NCBI GenBank assembly: GCA_009602725.1
Contig: WELB01000248.1
Location: 122,638 to 186,637, forward strand
Length of the DNA: 64,000 bases
Origin: Spirogloea muscicola
Lineage: Eukaryota; Streptophyta; Zygnematophyceae; Spirogloeales; Spirogloeaceae
Direction: 5' to 3'
Shown piece by piece: positions 1 to 11,789 of the stretch. The translations under genes and the position numbers were made by a program. A model generated the notes under the pieces. The model was not told where the DNA came from. It saw only the letters and a program-made list of their open reading frames with translations, and ran no database searches. Position 1 is the stretch's first letter; the number at the start of each line of letters is the position of its first letter.

Positions 1-990
1 GAAGGCCAGTTCGAGCCTTACAGAGCCTTGCTGGTAGCGCCCTGTCTGATTAGGCGTCCTGTCTAAATTGGCCTCGTCAACAAGTCGTGTACACCCTCTG
101 CATGCACCTTGCTGGCCTTTACAGCCGCTCTTCTAATATCAGCGACAAATTCTCCTTGCCTCCTCCACAAGCCGGGCGGGCGCACCGACGGTCGGTGCCC
201 TGGCAGGCTCGCCAACAGGCCGGGCGGCTCGGCCCGGCGCACATCAAGAGGCCCGCGCCCAGTCAGCGCCGCCCCGCCATTTTTTCGCCGAGTGCTGCCC
301 ACCTGCGGCTCCTGTCAGGGCCGCCGGAGAACACCTCTCAAGAAGAGTCCCCCGTTCTGCCATAGCCTCTCAAGGCCCCGCAGTCGCTGCTTAGCTCGTA
401 GTTTGGCCCCTTCGAACCTTGTCAATTCTTTTCGGGCTGGCTTCTCACAGCCCTTGCCCCCATTGGGAGAGCCACTTCTTCTTCTCAAGAAGTGAGCTCT
501 TCCTGAGAGTCCGCTTGATGCTCTCTTCTCTCAGTCCTTAGCACTCCGGCTCCTTCAGACCTTGTCCATTCCTTTGGCCTGGCCTCTCCCAGCCACCACT
601 TAATCTGGCCGCGCTTGCTCTTTCTAAAGAGAGGGAGAGCAGGGGGGGGCTGTGAGTGGACAGCCCAGAAAGAATGAACGAGGACTGAAGGGCCGAAAGG
701 CGCCAAAATAATAGCAGTCTAGAAGGTACACTGCTATGGAGTTGCAAAGATGTGTGTGCATGACACAGCCTAAGGAGGGAAGGGGGGGAGGGAGAGGAGA
801 GAATAAGGAGGGAAAAAGCGTGTTACAAGTTGTAGAGGACCTGAGTGGCCAAGTGCAGAGGCAAGCGGCTCCACAAACGTGATCTCCTTTGGACCTCGTT
901 CAGTCTTTTGTGGGGACTCATATCCTTAGCCACCTTAACATAGGGCTTCCTTTCACGTAGCCTTACTTTTTGCACTAATTTCTGCCCGAA
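1..990. other. Repeat-rich intergenic DNA, no gene seen
   Basis: No open frame here resembles a protein. The stretch is built from pieces that recur elsewhere: a hairpin-bearing short repeat at 399-485, a second at about 545-620, and GC-rich DNA at 60-320 that resembles, in reverse, the DNA upstream of the Cys-rich genes. The motif around 990-1,025 (GTGTTGGCTTGATGTAGCC) recurs near 10,865, 12,045, 20,525 and 53,490. Confidence 0.6.
399..485 (-). repeat. SINE-like short dispersed repeat (group B)
   Basis: On the minus strand it reads GTGGCTCTCCCAATGGGGGC, then a hairpin (GGGCT...AGCCC), then AATTGACAAGGTTCGAAGG. GGTTCGAA resembles a pol III B box and the TGGCTC start resembles an A box. The same order recurs at 5,311-5,395, 5,613-5,692, 32,490-32,570, 48,025-48,100, 48,325-48,405, 49,380-49,460, 56,405-56,490 and 56,710-56,785. 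No polyA tail or target duplication was found. Confidence 0.5.
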
Positions 991-1229
991 CGATGTGTTG
1001 GCTTGATGTAGCCTCCAATTTCATGCGCAACGCGCGCCTTCCCATTCTTTCTCCCCTTTTTTTTTTCCCAACCAGCGGGCGGACGCTCGACGGTCGGCGC
1101 CCCGGCAGACTGACCGACAGGCTGGGCGAGATGGCCCGGCGCGTATGGGGCCCGCGCTCAGTCGGCGCCGCCCCGCCAATTGCGCCGAGTGCTGCATCAG
1201 CCGTCGCTTCCCCCCTCCCCCCCCCCCCG

Positions 1230-1369
1230 NNNNNNNNNNNNNNNNNNNNNNNNNNNNNNNNNNNNNNNNNNNNNNNNNNNNNNNNNNNNNNNNNNNNNNN
1301 NNNNNNNNNNNNNNNNNNNNNNNNNNNNNNNNNNNNNNNNNNNNNNNNNNNNNNNNNNNNNNNNNNNNN
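1230..1369. other. Assembly gap (140 N)
   Basis: Unknown bases, preceded by a C-rich tract and followed by 103 A residues. The same position before copy 6 holds a long C run (59,347-59,378). The gap probably reflects homopolymer collapse. Confidence 0.95.
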
Positions 1370-1841
<472 letters not shown>

Positions 1842-4198
1842 ATGGGGACATTCAGTCTGGCTTGCAAAGCTCGGCGGCTGCGCTTCCGTTACCTCGTGCT
1901 GCTTGCCGCTGTCGGACTTTTCAGCTGCAGCCATGTCGAGGCTGTCAAGGAGGAGCTCGAGTACGCCATTCTCAGCGACGAGACCGGGGAGATGTTCCAC
2001 AGCAAGGGGCTGCCAGTTGGCACGACGACCAACAGCGACGACTGCATCCTAGTGCATCACACAGGCTGCACTTCGAGGGCAAGGTGAGGGGACGAAGTGC
2101 CCACTGAAATTTAGTGTTTAAGGTTCATGCTCTGAGGTGGCCGTCTCTTCTATGTCGGTCCCTTCTACTCAGTGCATCCCAGAACACAGGCAAATCTGCG
2201 CAGATCAGCAGAGGTGGGCATCTCGTGCAAGCCTTCAGAAACGAGGTATCTGGGATTGACGATGTCCTTCTTGATGCGGCAGATGGCGCTGTGTGACATG
2301 TGAGGCAGGAGATCACGTGGCGGCTGATCGCTTCACCAGCTGCCATGTCAAATTTGAGCCCGTGGAAGGAGCATCCTTAGTTCGTTTGACATGTCAGGCT
2401 CTTAACCACATGACAGAGGGAGTCTCCAAGCTTGTGGATACTGGCTACTACCCCAAGCTCTTTCCAACAGCACTACGCAAGTGCACCTGGCCTCATGATC
2501 GCGTCCCTCCACTCCGGCCTCATCGCACAAAGCTCTGTAATGATACCCAGGACCGTTATGAAGGGCTTCAACGCGAGAGGCGACTGGCAGGCTCCACGTG
2601 CGCAAGTAACGGCTGCACAAACAAGCCGTGCAGCGGCGCTCCTGGCGGTACCGCAGGCAGTTGTGGCTGTGAAGGAGACTGCACCCCCTCGTGTAAGAGA
2701 GTCCTTCACCCATTTGTGTCATCATTCCATTGATTCGGAATAGTCAACATGCATTTGAAGTGTTGTGTTGGTTACAAAGCATGAGGCCAGCCATGGGATA
2801 CGGCTGCAGGGAACACAAGTACTGCCATCGTCAACACAGAAGTACTTATTCACGTCTACACTGGAAGTACAATAGTTGGAACCATTTACGTTGTCAATGT
2901 TTGCACATCAACTTCACAACCTGCAATGTGAATATGGGATGAAGACTATAGCTCCTGCTTGTTGTTGCCACTTTCTGGCAGGCGGGTGCTCATGCCAAGA
3001 CGTTGGGACCAACGGCAACACCAACTGCCAGTGTGTTTCAACAGCTTCGGGCAGTGGTAAGAAGGCCACAGGTGCATGTTCCTCGTAAGAGAGCAAGACA
3101 GTCTATATCACGTAAAACTCAAGGAAGCAAACACGAGTGTATGGCTGGACGCTGTCACACTTCCAAATCTTGCAGACGGGAACATAACAGGTAGATGGTA
3201 TACCCACATAGAGCTAAATACAACAAAGACTTGTATGACATCGCACATGGGCTATTATCTGCTTGCAGACTGCGCGCAACCGCCTCCACCTTCACCGCCA
3301 CCCCCGCCTTCACCACCGCCACCCCCGCCATCACCACCACCACCATTGCCTCAGTGCAGGGGAGGCAATTCATGTGTCTTACCGAGTGACTGTCAACATC
3401 CCTGCATTTGCGGAGATATTCAGTGTCCAGAAATTGGCCCATGTGTTGGCACTTGTGAGTAGCGTAAGTGCACAGAATTATGCATTATACGGTACAGCTG
3501 TGTGCCCTTTTAAGAAGATATGCCTCTAGTATTTCGTATTAGTATTCGTGTTGATATTTCGTATTAATCGTACAAGATTTTTAAAAGCGGTATGTGATTA
3601 TCAAGGGATGTGAGAGCTTAACACATTCTTAAGGAGACAGCCTCCTTGATGCACGAGATCATTATTGCTCTTTTCACAGCTCGTGTAAGCAAAGTTTATG
3701 AGGGCTACAGCGTTCACACTTTAGTGAGAAGCAATGAAGGAAGTCCTACGACTACATGAGGTTCAAGCATCCTAATGGTGGACTAAGGACTACAGCACCT
3801 TCAAGCGGCACTGTCGATCGCAAGAACATGTGTAGAGCGTGGCAAGCTCCTCTCACGATGCTAGCTGCACAGGACCTGACAGCCCTGCAGGTGTTAGCTC
3901 CAGTAACCTGCCTATTCGTCTCCTGTAGATCTGCTGTGCTCTGCCAGAAAGCAGCTTCTGTGGTCCTTCGTATCAGAACCTCATATAAGTACGCATTGTT
4001 GTGGCAGCTTGTAATCCGCCACCGGCGCCGCCACCTCCAGTTTGTGCGAACCATGGATGTGAATGTTCCGCACGGATGGGTGGCTACATCTGCACATGTA
4101 ACATAGACGGATGTAGTGGGTGCTCTGGCGGAGACTCTGGATCAAAAGATGAGAATCATGTGGGATGCAGAGGCGTTGATTGTGGTCATTGTTTGTGA
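1842..4198 (+). CDS. Secreted cysteine-rich protein, family copy 1 (with proline-rich cassette exon)
   Basis: Inferred exons are 1,842-2,083, 2,283-2,692, 2,982-3,056, 3,269-3,454 and 4,008-4,198, giving 367 aa; skipping the 186-nt fourth exon gives 305 aa in the same frame. The ATG is the start conserved in all copies. Residues 1-34 form a signal peptide (Arg-rich n-region, then a YLVLLAAVGLF core). The remainder of exon 1 has KEELEYAIL and DDCILVHHTGC. Exon 2 opens WRCVTC and contains LVDTGYYPK. Exon 4 encodes Ser-Pro runs, then a Cys-rich tail. The last exon has PPAPPPP followed by a small Cys-dense, EGF-like spacing. The protein is probably exported and disulfide-bonded. Its function is unknown and I do not recognise the family. 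The splice model rests on phase agreement with the other copies, not on transcripts. Confidence 0.65.
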
Positions 4199-4860
4199 AG
4201 TGGTCGACTTGCCACTGTATGGAACTTGTGGAGCTTGATATGTCAGAACAGTGAGACTAGAAGTACACAGATCTGAAGTTCTCAACTTGCCCTGCCTTAG
4301 TGGACGACATGCACTAGTAGATCGCAGAGCTTGATCATTCAAACGAATGGGTCTAGAAGATTGACGACTACGAACTTAGAAATTGCGGCTGCTTATACTT
4401 ACGGCGGCTGTAAAGATCAGCCTGTTCATCACAGAGAGACAGGGAGTGCAAGTTAGGGAGGCGGAGCCGTCAGGCTGGGCAACAGGGTCCTCTTAGTACT
4501 CCCGTTGGGGGGCTGCGTTGTCTGAGAGCCTACATCTTACGAATAGTATATGACAAGATTCTACATGCAAAAACCCGCCCTAAACCCTAACCCTAAACCC
4601 TAAACATTGAACCCTAAACCCTGAATCCTCAACCCTAAATCAATAATAGCTTCTGATATTTGTCTCTGAAATTTGCGCTACATGGTGTACTTTTACATTC
4701 GTGTGATTGCTTAAGCAGGCATGATGAGCAAGATTCACATGCAAGATGCTGCATCCACAGGCACACTATTCAGATGAGTGCAATTGTCAGGCGCCTAAGG
4801 GATTTGTAAGAAGCCCACAATGTCTAGCAGCAGACGCGCAAAGAAGTCCACACATGCAAG
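4199..4860 (+). other. Conserved DNA downstream of Cys-rich gene copies
   Basis: The same sequence follows copies 3, 4 and 5 (22,389-22,980; 27,545-28,135; 55,347-55,955), including GCGGAGCCGTCAGGCTGGGC near 4,460 and GATTGC(T/C)TAAGCAGGC near 4,705. It carries no conserved open frame. It is probably 3' untranslated or flanking DNA carried along in the duplications. Confidence 0.55.
4575..4643 (+). repeat. Interstitial telomere-type repeat (CCCTAAA)
   Basis: About 70 bp of CCCTAAA and degenerate versions. In copies 4 and 5 the corresponding site holds about 13 bp of ordinary sequence (TATGTAGAAGAAC in copy 4), after which all copies resume with TCA(A/G)TAA. The run was therefore inserted after the duplications. 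The heptamer is the plant and green-algal telomere unit. Confidence 0.85.
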
Positions 4861-6740
4861 AAAAGGAGGACCATAATTAGTGATATATCCTTGCTATCAT
4901 CCATGGAAAGCTTAAATATATCCTTGCTATTATCCGTGGAAAGCTTTGAGCGAGAGGAGAGGGAAAGACGAAGGAAATGGATAAAGCTGACGGGAAAGGG
5001 GGAGGTAAAGTTGATAAATTGCTCACAGGAACCGAGGATAGGGAGTAAAAAGCCAATATACGAAGGAAAAATATTGGCATGGGTAACGAATGCTCAACAA
5101 TAGACGGCAAAAGTGGGAGTAAAAGTGTCTCGAATAGAGTGCAACGCGTAAGAGCGGAGGAGGATGGTGGAAGTACGGACCAGAAGGAGAGAGGGAGACT
5201 GTGGGAAAGAGTGACAAGTCGGGAGAGAGCGGCGGGGGTACAGGGTGAGTGCATCTGAGAAGCTTTGACTCAATGCTCTCAGACAAAGGCATAAATTGAC
5301 GTATCAGGCCCCCGGCCCCTTCGAACCTTGTCCATTGCTTTCGGGCTAGCTGTTCACAGCCGTTGCTTTCTTCGGGAGAGCCACTTCTTCCTTTCGGTCG
5401 GCCAAAAATGACAGCGCTCCCGAATGGACTGGTGGCCGTGAGAGGCCAAAGGTCCCTCCCTTGGCAGGGTGGACCCTGCAAGGGTTACCCCGGCATGGGC
5501 GGATTGCCCGCCCGCACCTGGGCGGGCACTTCTCCGTTAAGCAGCCCGCCCGTGCCTGGGCGGGCCACATGGCAATTCTTGTCACTTCTTCTCGGCCTGG
5601 CTTTCAACAGCCCTCGCCCTCTTCGAACCTTCGTCAGTTCTTTTCGGGCTCGCTTTTCACAGCCGTTGCCACCATTGGGAGACCCACTTCCCTTCACTTG
5701 CTCGTCAAGCGGCTAGCGGCTATGATGTAAACAGCACCGGGTTGCCTGACCAAACGGCTTGTCCTTCCCCCTCTCTTCTCTGCTTCCGCTTGGGAACTAA
5801 TGTCACCCTGTCACCTTGGGCACCTTAGCATAAGTCTTAAGGAATGGACAAGGTCTGAAAGGGCCGGATGGCGCAAGTGAGAGAGCCAGTTGCTCGGCCC
5901 TCGGCTCAGATGCGCCTGGCTCTTGCCTCCACATATGCTTGCCCGCGGCTACCTGCAGATGGTGTAACGCTATTTACATGGCTGGAATGTCAATGCAGCA
6001 GTAATAACAGATGCCTGGAGACTAGACACCTCATCCGGCGGACAATAATTGACTGTCAGTGCCGCAGGAAAGGCTTGACAGATGCCTGGAGACGAACATT
6101 TCACCAGGCTGACGACTGGGAAGCATGGATCCAACCTTGAGCTGAGAGCGGCGCAACCCGGAGTCGGTGACGCGCGAGACAGCATGGTGCTGGCGCTGAG
6201 ACGGCGACGGGAGGCGGCAGCGCTGTAGACTGCCTTGACGGCGTCGTTAGCCGTGAGTGTTGACGGGAACGATAGACGGCTGACGATGGCCCGAGGTAGT
6301 GACCCGCCAGTTGCTATTGACGGGGCATCGACGGGGACCGTCAGTATGGCGGTGGTGGCCGACGGATGTGTAGATTGTCGGTGGTAGCCCGTTGGTAGCC
6401 GTCGACAGCTCGTGGACGGGACGTCACCGAGAGCCTGGGTTCCTGTTTTGCCACCCGGGCCCGTATGGCCGGGCTCGAAGTCCGTCGGGCTATATGGGAA
6501 ATCCGAGATGGCGAAGGGGTTGAAATCTCCACCCAACGTCCGATCCCTAGACCCTTGCCCCATCAGTCCGTTGCTCATTCTACATTGCAGCCCCATCCCA
6601 GTGCCTTCCCCGCTTTTCCTCGCGCAGCAGCTCGAGCTTGACGATCCACAGCATTACTCATAGGCGAGGTGAGCAAGCTGACTTCAAGGCCGCTGGCTCG
6701 CTGGCTCAGGTCTATCGTATGCGCCTCTCCATCTCCGTGG
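4860..6740 (+). repeat. Segmental duplication block D1
   Basis: Matches D3 (55,955-58,720) in the same orientation and D2 (46,130-48,830) in reverse. Relative to D3 it lacks about 0.9 kb at 5,750, where the flanks share CGGCT-GTCC. It contains two group-B short repeats, an LTR-like GC-rich stretch (5,440-5,760), the leader motif CTCGGCCCTCGGCTC near 5,895, and a fragment of the LINE C-terminus (6,680-6,740). Open frames inside are not conserved between the three copies. Confidence 0.8.
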
Positions 6741-6779
6741 GTACTAATGTCACCTTAGGCACCTTAGTCTAGGAGGGGG

Positions 6780-9700
6780 AAGGGCTCGCCCATTGAGGAT
6801 AGGGGCTGAAAAAAGGTTAGTCCTTTGGGTTGGCCTCTCGCTAGGTCGCGGGCGTCGCCGCCGCCGCCGCCACCCCTCCAAAACCCCGGGCCGCCGCCGG
6901 CGTCGCCGCCGGCGGCACCCGCCGTAGGGTCCGCGGCGCGCCGGCCCCCTCCCGACCTGTTCCTCGCACCGCCGCAGCCCCAGCTCCCGCCGTCGCCATG
7001 CCGCCCGCCGCCGCCGCCCTCGCCTCCGCCGCCCCGCTCCCCGTCGCCCCAACCGCGCTTTCACGCGCCGCTGTCGGCGTCGGAGCCCGGAGTATCTCCA
7101 GGCGAAGCACCTTTNCATGCCAGCCCCACCGGCACGCCGCCCGCAGCGGCCGTCGCGGCTTGCAGCCCCATCGCCCCGGCCCTGGCATCTACTCAGGCGG
7201 CGCATACCACGGAGCATACCACGGAGGCCATTACTCTATCGCCTCCCGCCCGAGAGAAGAGTTGGGCACCTGCGTTATCGCCTCCACCGCTGAGATGCGA
7301 GGGGACCCACGAGGTGACCACGCTCCTCCATCCTCAGCGTACCATGCCCCATGTGCTCGGCCCTGACGTCCCTGAGTGTGCTTCTCCGGCGACAGAGGTG
7401 CCGCAGCCGCCACCGCCTGCCGAGCCATCGCCACCACTGCCGCCGTCGTCCCCCCCATCTCCCCCGACGCCGACTTCCCAACCATCCGCCATCCCGCCTC
7501 TCGAACCGCCCAGCCTTCCGCAGTCGGCGCCATCGACGCCGCCCCCGCCACCGCCGCCTCCAACCCCGCCGAGCGAGCCAGCTTCGCCGCCGTTGCCCCC
7601 GCCTCACTCGCCCGAACCACTGCTGTGCAAGCACTGCCAGAGGACCTTCACCTCGCGGTCCGGCCGGGCCAACCACGAGCGAGCCTGTACGTGCAGTAAC
7701 AACCGCGCGGCACAGGCGCGGAGCGCAGCGGCAGCGGGTGGTCGTCGGGGCAGACCAGGCAGGCCTCCCGCGTCGTCCCCGCCCACTCCTCAACACTGGC
7801 AGTGGCTGGCTGGCCTCGACCTGGCCCCAGTCCACCGCCAGGCGGCCCTGCCGCTCCTCCGCCACGTTCCGCGCTGGGTGCGCCCGCACCTCCGCCGCGC
7901 GCTCCGCCCGGTGACGCAGCGGCTCGTCGCGGACCACCGGGACGAGGCGGCGTGGAAGTTATTCCTCCTCTTCCCCCGGCTGCTGCTCGGGCGTGCCTCT
8001 CCCGACAGCCGCATGCAGGGCCAGCAGCCACTGCTGGAGCGCGTCCAGTTGTTCGAGAGCGGGCACTGGGAGGAGCTTCTGGCTCGTCATGACGCCGCCG
8101 TGGCAGCCTCTGCGGCCAACCGTGGGGGCACAGGGGCAGCGCCCGACAGGGCCGCCAGCGTCCGTCGGGCACTCCGCTTCGGCCACGCGGGTGAGCTTTC
8201 CAGGGCTGTGCAGGCCCTCGACGATGCGATGCTGGCGCCGACCAATGCGGCGACTCGGGCGGCCCTGGACTCCCTACACCCCCCGGCGAGCTCCCCCCTG
8301 CCACCGTGGTTGGCCGCCTTCGCTCCACCAGAGGAGGTGGTCTTGGATGCCAACGCCCTCAAGAAGGCTCTACAGACCAGCCGTCGCGCAGCCGCCGGCG
8401 GCCCCTCCCGCATGCTTACTGAGCACCTGTGGGAGATCTTCCTAGAGGGAGAGGCTGCGGACTTCAACGCGCTGCTGCAGATCTGCCAGCATCTGGCCCG
8501 GGACAATGTGCCGGCCAGCATCCGCGGCGTACTGTGCACCAGCACGCTGCTCGCCCTTGACAAGCCGAGCGGGGGAGTCAGGCCCATTGCCATTGGGGAG
8601 GTCCTCTACAGCCTGGTGAGCCGCGTTCTCTGGCAGCAGCATGCGGGGCCGGCGCAGGTGCACCTGGCGCCATATCAATACGGCGCGGGGCTGCGGAGTG
8701 GGGGCGAGGCCGTGGTCCACGGGGTTCGAGCAACCTTGGACCAACACCCAGGGTGGCTGGCACTGGCCGTCTACGTAAAAAATGCGTTCAACACCGTGGA
8801 GCGCGCCTGCATCGCGGAGGAGCTCCGGGCCGCCTTCCCCTCCCTGGTACCCTCTTTCCGCTTGGGGTACGGTCAGCCCAGCGACCTCCTCTGGAGGACA
8901 GGGGGTGACCAAGTGGAGGTCCTGCAGTCCCAAGCGGGCACGCGGCAAGGGGACCCCCTCGCCGGCTTCTTCGTTGCGCTCGCTCACCACCGGGCTCTGC
9001 AGGCTACCGGCGGCACATCCAGGGGTCCTCCTGTCCACCTTCGCCGACGACACCACCATGGTCGGCCCTCCGGAAGACGTGGCGGCGGCCTTCGTCACCT
9101 TCCAGCGGCAGCTGGCCACCCTCGGCCTGTCCACCCGGGCGTCGAAGTGTGCGGCTTGGTCCTCCTGCGGCCTCCCACCCACCCTGGCGCTGCCCCCCGG
9201 ATGCCTGACTCCCGCAAACGGCTTCACCCTCCTGGGGGTCCCCATCGGCGCGCCGTCCTTCGTGGAGGGGCAGCTGCGGGCCCGCCTCGAGGAGCACCTC
9301 CAGCCTGCGGCCCGGCTCCCCGAGCTGCAGGATATGCAGCTGGCTTTGGCCATGTTGACCATGGCCATTGCGGAGCGACCCCAGTATCTGACGCGGGCCA
9401 CCCCGCCGTCCCCAGGGGCGCTGGCGGCTTACGCGGGTTTTGATGCAGGCATGGTGACGAGCCTGGCGGCCCTGGTCCGCCACCAGGGCTTCCCCCAGTC
9501 GCCTGCCGCCCTTCACCAGGCCACGCTTCCCCTCAGGTACGGCGGTCTCGGCTTGCGGCCGCTCGTCCGTTCCTGCCGGGCAGCGTACCTCGGCAGCTGG
9601 GCGCAGACATCCGTCTCCGTGGCCCAGCGTTTCTTGGTCCACGGCCAGCGTGCGCTGGAGCAGGCGGTGGTGGAGGTAGCCACGGGTGTGCTGCCTTTCC

Positions 9701-10895
9701 AGGCGTCGCTACGCTCCGCCCACCAGGAGCTGCTCGCGGTGCACCCGGACCTGGCGGGCCAGGCGGTCTCCTTTGCGCACCTCGCGCAAACCGCCGACCA
9801 GCGCGTCCAAGCGCGCTTCGCAGCCGCAGTGGACAAGGCAGCCTGCACCACCGCCTTGCTTCAGCTCCCAGAGGCCGACCTGCGCGGGAGCGCGCGAATC
9901 CACTCGGCCTCCTCCCCGGGGGCCGCGGCGTGGCTCCAGGCCCTCCCCCTCAATGAAGCCCTCGCACTCCCGGACGAGGTGTTCTACAGTGCCGTCCACC
10001 GGCTCCTGGGCCTGCCGCCGCCATGTCTCCAGGGTGTGCAACAGTGTGAATGTGGCGAGCGAGGGGCCGAGCATGGGGAGCTGGCCGCGCATGTTCTGCG
10101 CTGTTCCCATGGCGGAGAGCGGACAGCGGCCCATGACCATCTCCGGGATGCGATGCATGGCATCCTTGTGGAGGCTGGCTTCTCGGTGGCAGCCGAGAAC
10201 TCTGCCGTCATGCCGCTCCAGCAACGGGCCGACGGTCTCCACGCTCGTCGAGTGGACCTTGTGGCCACCCAACCAGCAGGCGGGCCACGTCTTCTCCTGG
10301 ACGTGGTGACCACCGACTCCTATGACCGCTCACATCCAACCCAGTGTGCCACCAAGGCTGGGCATGCGGCAGCCTGCGCCGCTCGGGCCAAGGAGCTAAA
10401 ATACGCAGATCACCTGCAGGAAGACGAGTTCTTCCCGCTCGCCATCGATACGCACGGGGCGCTGGGCGCTCGGTGGCTCGAGCTGCTCAACCAGCTCTCT
10501 CGTCATGCCATTGCCCGCCGCTTCCATGGGGAGCCGGTGGACTCCCATGCAGCAGGGTCGCTAGCGCAGGTGTACCGCATGCGCTTGGCCGTCTCGCTGC
10601 AGAGGTCTATGGCCCGCGCGCTGCACCTGCGTGCAGGCAGAGCCCTCGCTGCAGCCTCTGGCTCTGGCCAGGGGACCCGCTTCCAGGAACCCAGTCTCTC
10701 TGACCTGAGGCTGCTAAGCCGGGGTTACTGAGTGCTTCGTAGCTGCTTCGTTTCTTTTCTGTGCTCGTTGTTCTTCGCACTTCCCCTGGCCCCTTCTCGT
10801 CCTTACTTTAGGTCTCTGTATTACGTAGCCTTGTTTAGTTTGCACTCGACTCTGCTTGAACTGTGTATTGGCTTGAATTGGCCTCCCTTTTCATT
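6780..10895 (+). mobile_element. Non-LTR retrotransposon with restriction-like endonuclease (R2-like layout)
   Basis: A C2H2-type finger, reverse transcriptase, CCHC knuckle and PD-(D/E)XK nuclease occur in the order known for restriction-like-endonuclease LINEs. The 3' end is taken at about 10,895 because TTAGGTCTCTGTATTACGTAG to TTGGCTTGAATTGGCC recurs at 11,985-12,075 after another LINE remnant. There is no poly(A). The 5' end is uncertain: the first 50 bp resemble the short dispersed repeats. Confidence 0.8.
6825..10731 (+). pseudogene. LINE polyprotein: zinc finger, reverse transcriptase, endonuclease (frameshifted)
   Basis: Frame one runs 6,825-9,443 and frame two carries on to 10,731; the switch lies near 9,000-9,025, between reverse-transcriptase motifs B (TRQGDPLAG) and C (FADD at 9,040-9,051). 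The first 250 residues are proline-rich and followed by a finger CKHCQRTF...H...C (about 7,625-7,690). In motif A the sequence is AVYVKNAFN: Tyr stands where the catalytic Asp (DVKNAFN) is expected, at residue 650. The C-terminal part has CECGERG..H..H..C (about 10,046-10,103), then RRVDLVA, LLLDVV and KELKY, fitting a restriction-like nuclease. One N at 7,114. Either a dead copy, or two base errors in the assembly; the domain calls are secure. Confidence 0.8.
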
Positions 10896-10916
10896 TCAGC
10901 CCCGCGAGCCTTTTCT

Positions 10917-11060
10917 CCAGCGGTCCATGGCCCACGCCTTGCACCTGGGTGCTGGCCGTGCTCTAGCTGCAGCCTCTGGCTTTCGTCAGGGGGATTGCTT
11001 TCCTTCCGCCTGAAAGTCTTTCGGATTTGCGGCTCCTCACTCGTGGTTACGAAGTCTTCA
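10917..11060 (+). mobile_element. LINE 3' fragment
   Basis: Encodes LQRSMAHALHLGAGRALAAA, matching the C-terminus of the element ending at 10,731, followed by a sequence also seen at 58,880-58,910. A 5'-truncated relative directly downstream of the full element. Confidence 0.75.
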
Positions 11061-11789
11061 TCCTGCCGGGCAAGCTCTGAGACGGCGCTTTGCCCCTTTC
11101 GGACCTTGTCAATAGTTTTGGGCTGGCTTCTCAGCCACTGCTGTCAATCTGGAAGCTTTCCTTCTGGTCACAGCCCTTGCCCCTTCCTTTCGGATTGTCC
11201 ATTCTTTTTTGGGCTGGCTTTGCCAGCCTCTCTTCTCTATGGGCGCGCACTTCTTTTGGATGGCCACTTTCCTTCTTTCACCACGCCATGCGCACCGCGT
11301 GCTTCTTCTCCGATCGGCAGGCGAAGCCGACCACCTGATACTTGGCGGCCACTGAGCAGCCGCGAGCTCGCCCGGCCACTGAGCAGCCGCGAGCTCGCCC
11401 GAGCAGCGTGGCACCACGTTGCATGGCCGCTTGCGCGGGTCCCGGCCCCACGCACAGTCTGGACGGTGGCTCCCCTGCCTGAGCCGCTTACCGGCTGGGC
11501 CGGCACGCGTGGGCACATGGTGCCAGGACCGGCCGCTTCGAGCCGCTTGGTGGGGCCCACCCTTCGCTAGCGGTTGGCGCTGGGCGTGCGGCTGCGTCAG
11601 CAATCGCTGCCCCCCCCCCTCCCCGTTGGCCCCCTCCCCCTTCACCGAGGGGACCATCTTTGCCCGTGTGCCATGGATATCTACGGCGGCTACGGCTTGA
11701 AATGGTCCTCTCTGATCCAGCATCTGGCCCGGCTGGTTGATGCGCGTCGTAGAAGTCGGGGGGGCAGCTTGTGCCACTCCAGCATTCCA

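Noticed and set aside
2173-2282. Extra exon ASQNTGKSAQ... after a TCTACTCAG acceptor
   Set aside because: It runs into TGA before the conserved CVTC frame; the acceptor at GCGGCAG restores phase in all copies and matches the minus-strand members (RWKCVTC).
4700-4780. C/D box snoRNA suggested by ATGATGA
   Set aside because: The box is ATAATGA in the paralogous copies and no paired D box is conserved.
5868-6140. 90-codon ORF shared in part with 46,970-46,788 and 57,865-58,047
   Set aside because: Start codon and stops differ among the three copies, so it is treated as repeat DNA rather than a gene.
6841-8328. GC-rich antisense ORFs opposite the LINE
   Set aside because: Shadow frames of proline- and alanine-rich coding DNA; no conserved motif.
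9000-9025. Programmed frameshift in the LINE
   Set aside because: It lies inside the reverse-transcriptase domain, with no slippery site or known precedent; mutation or error is simpler.
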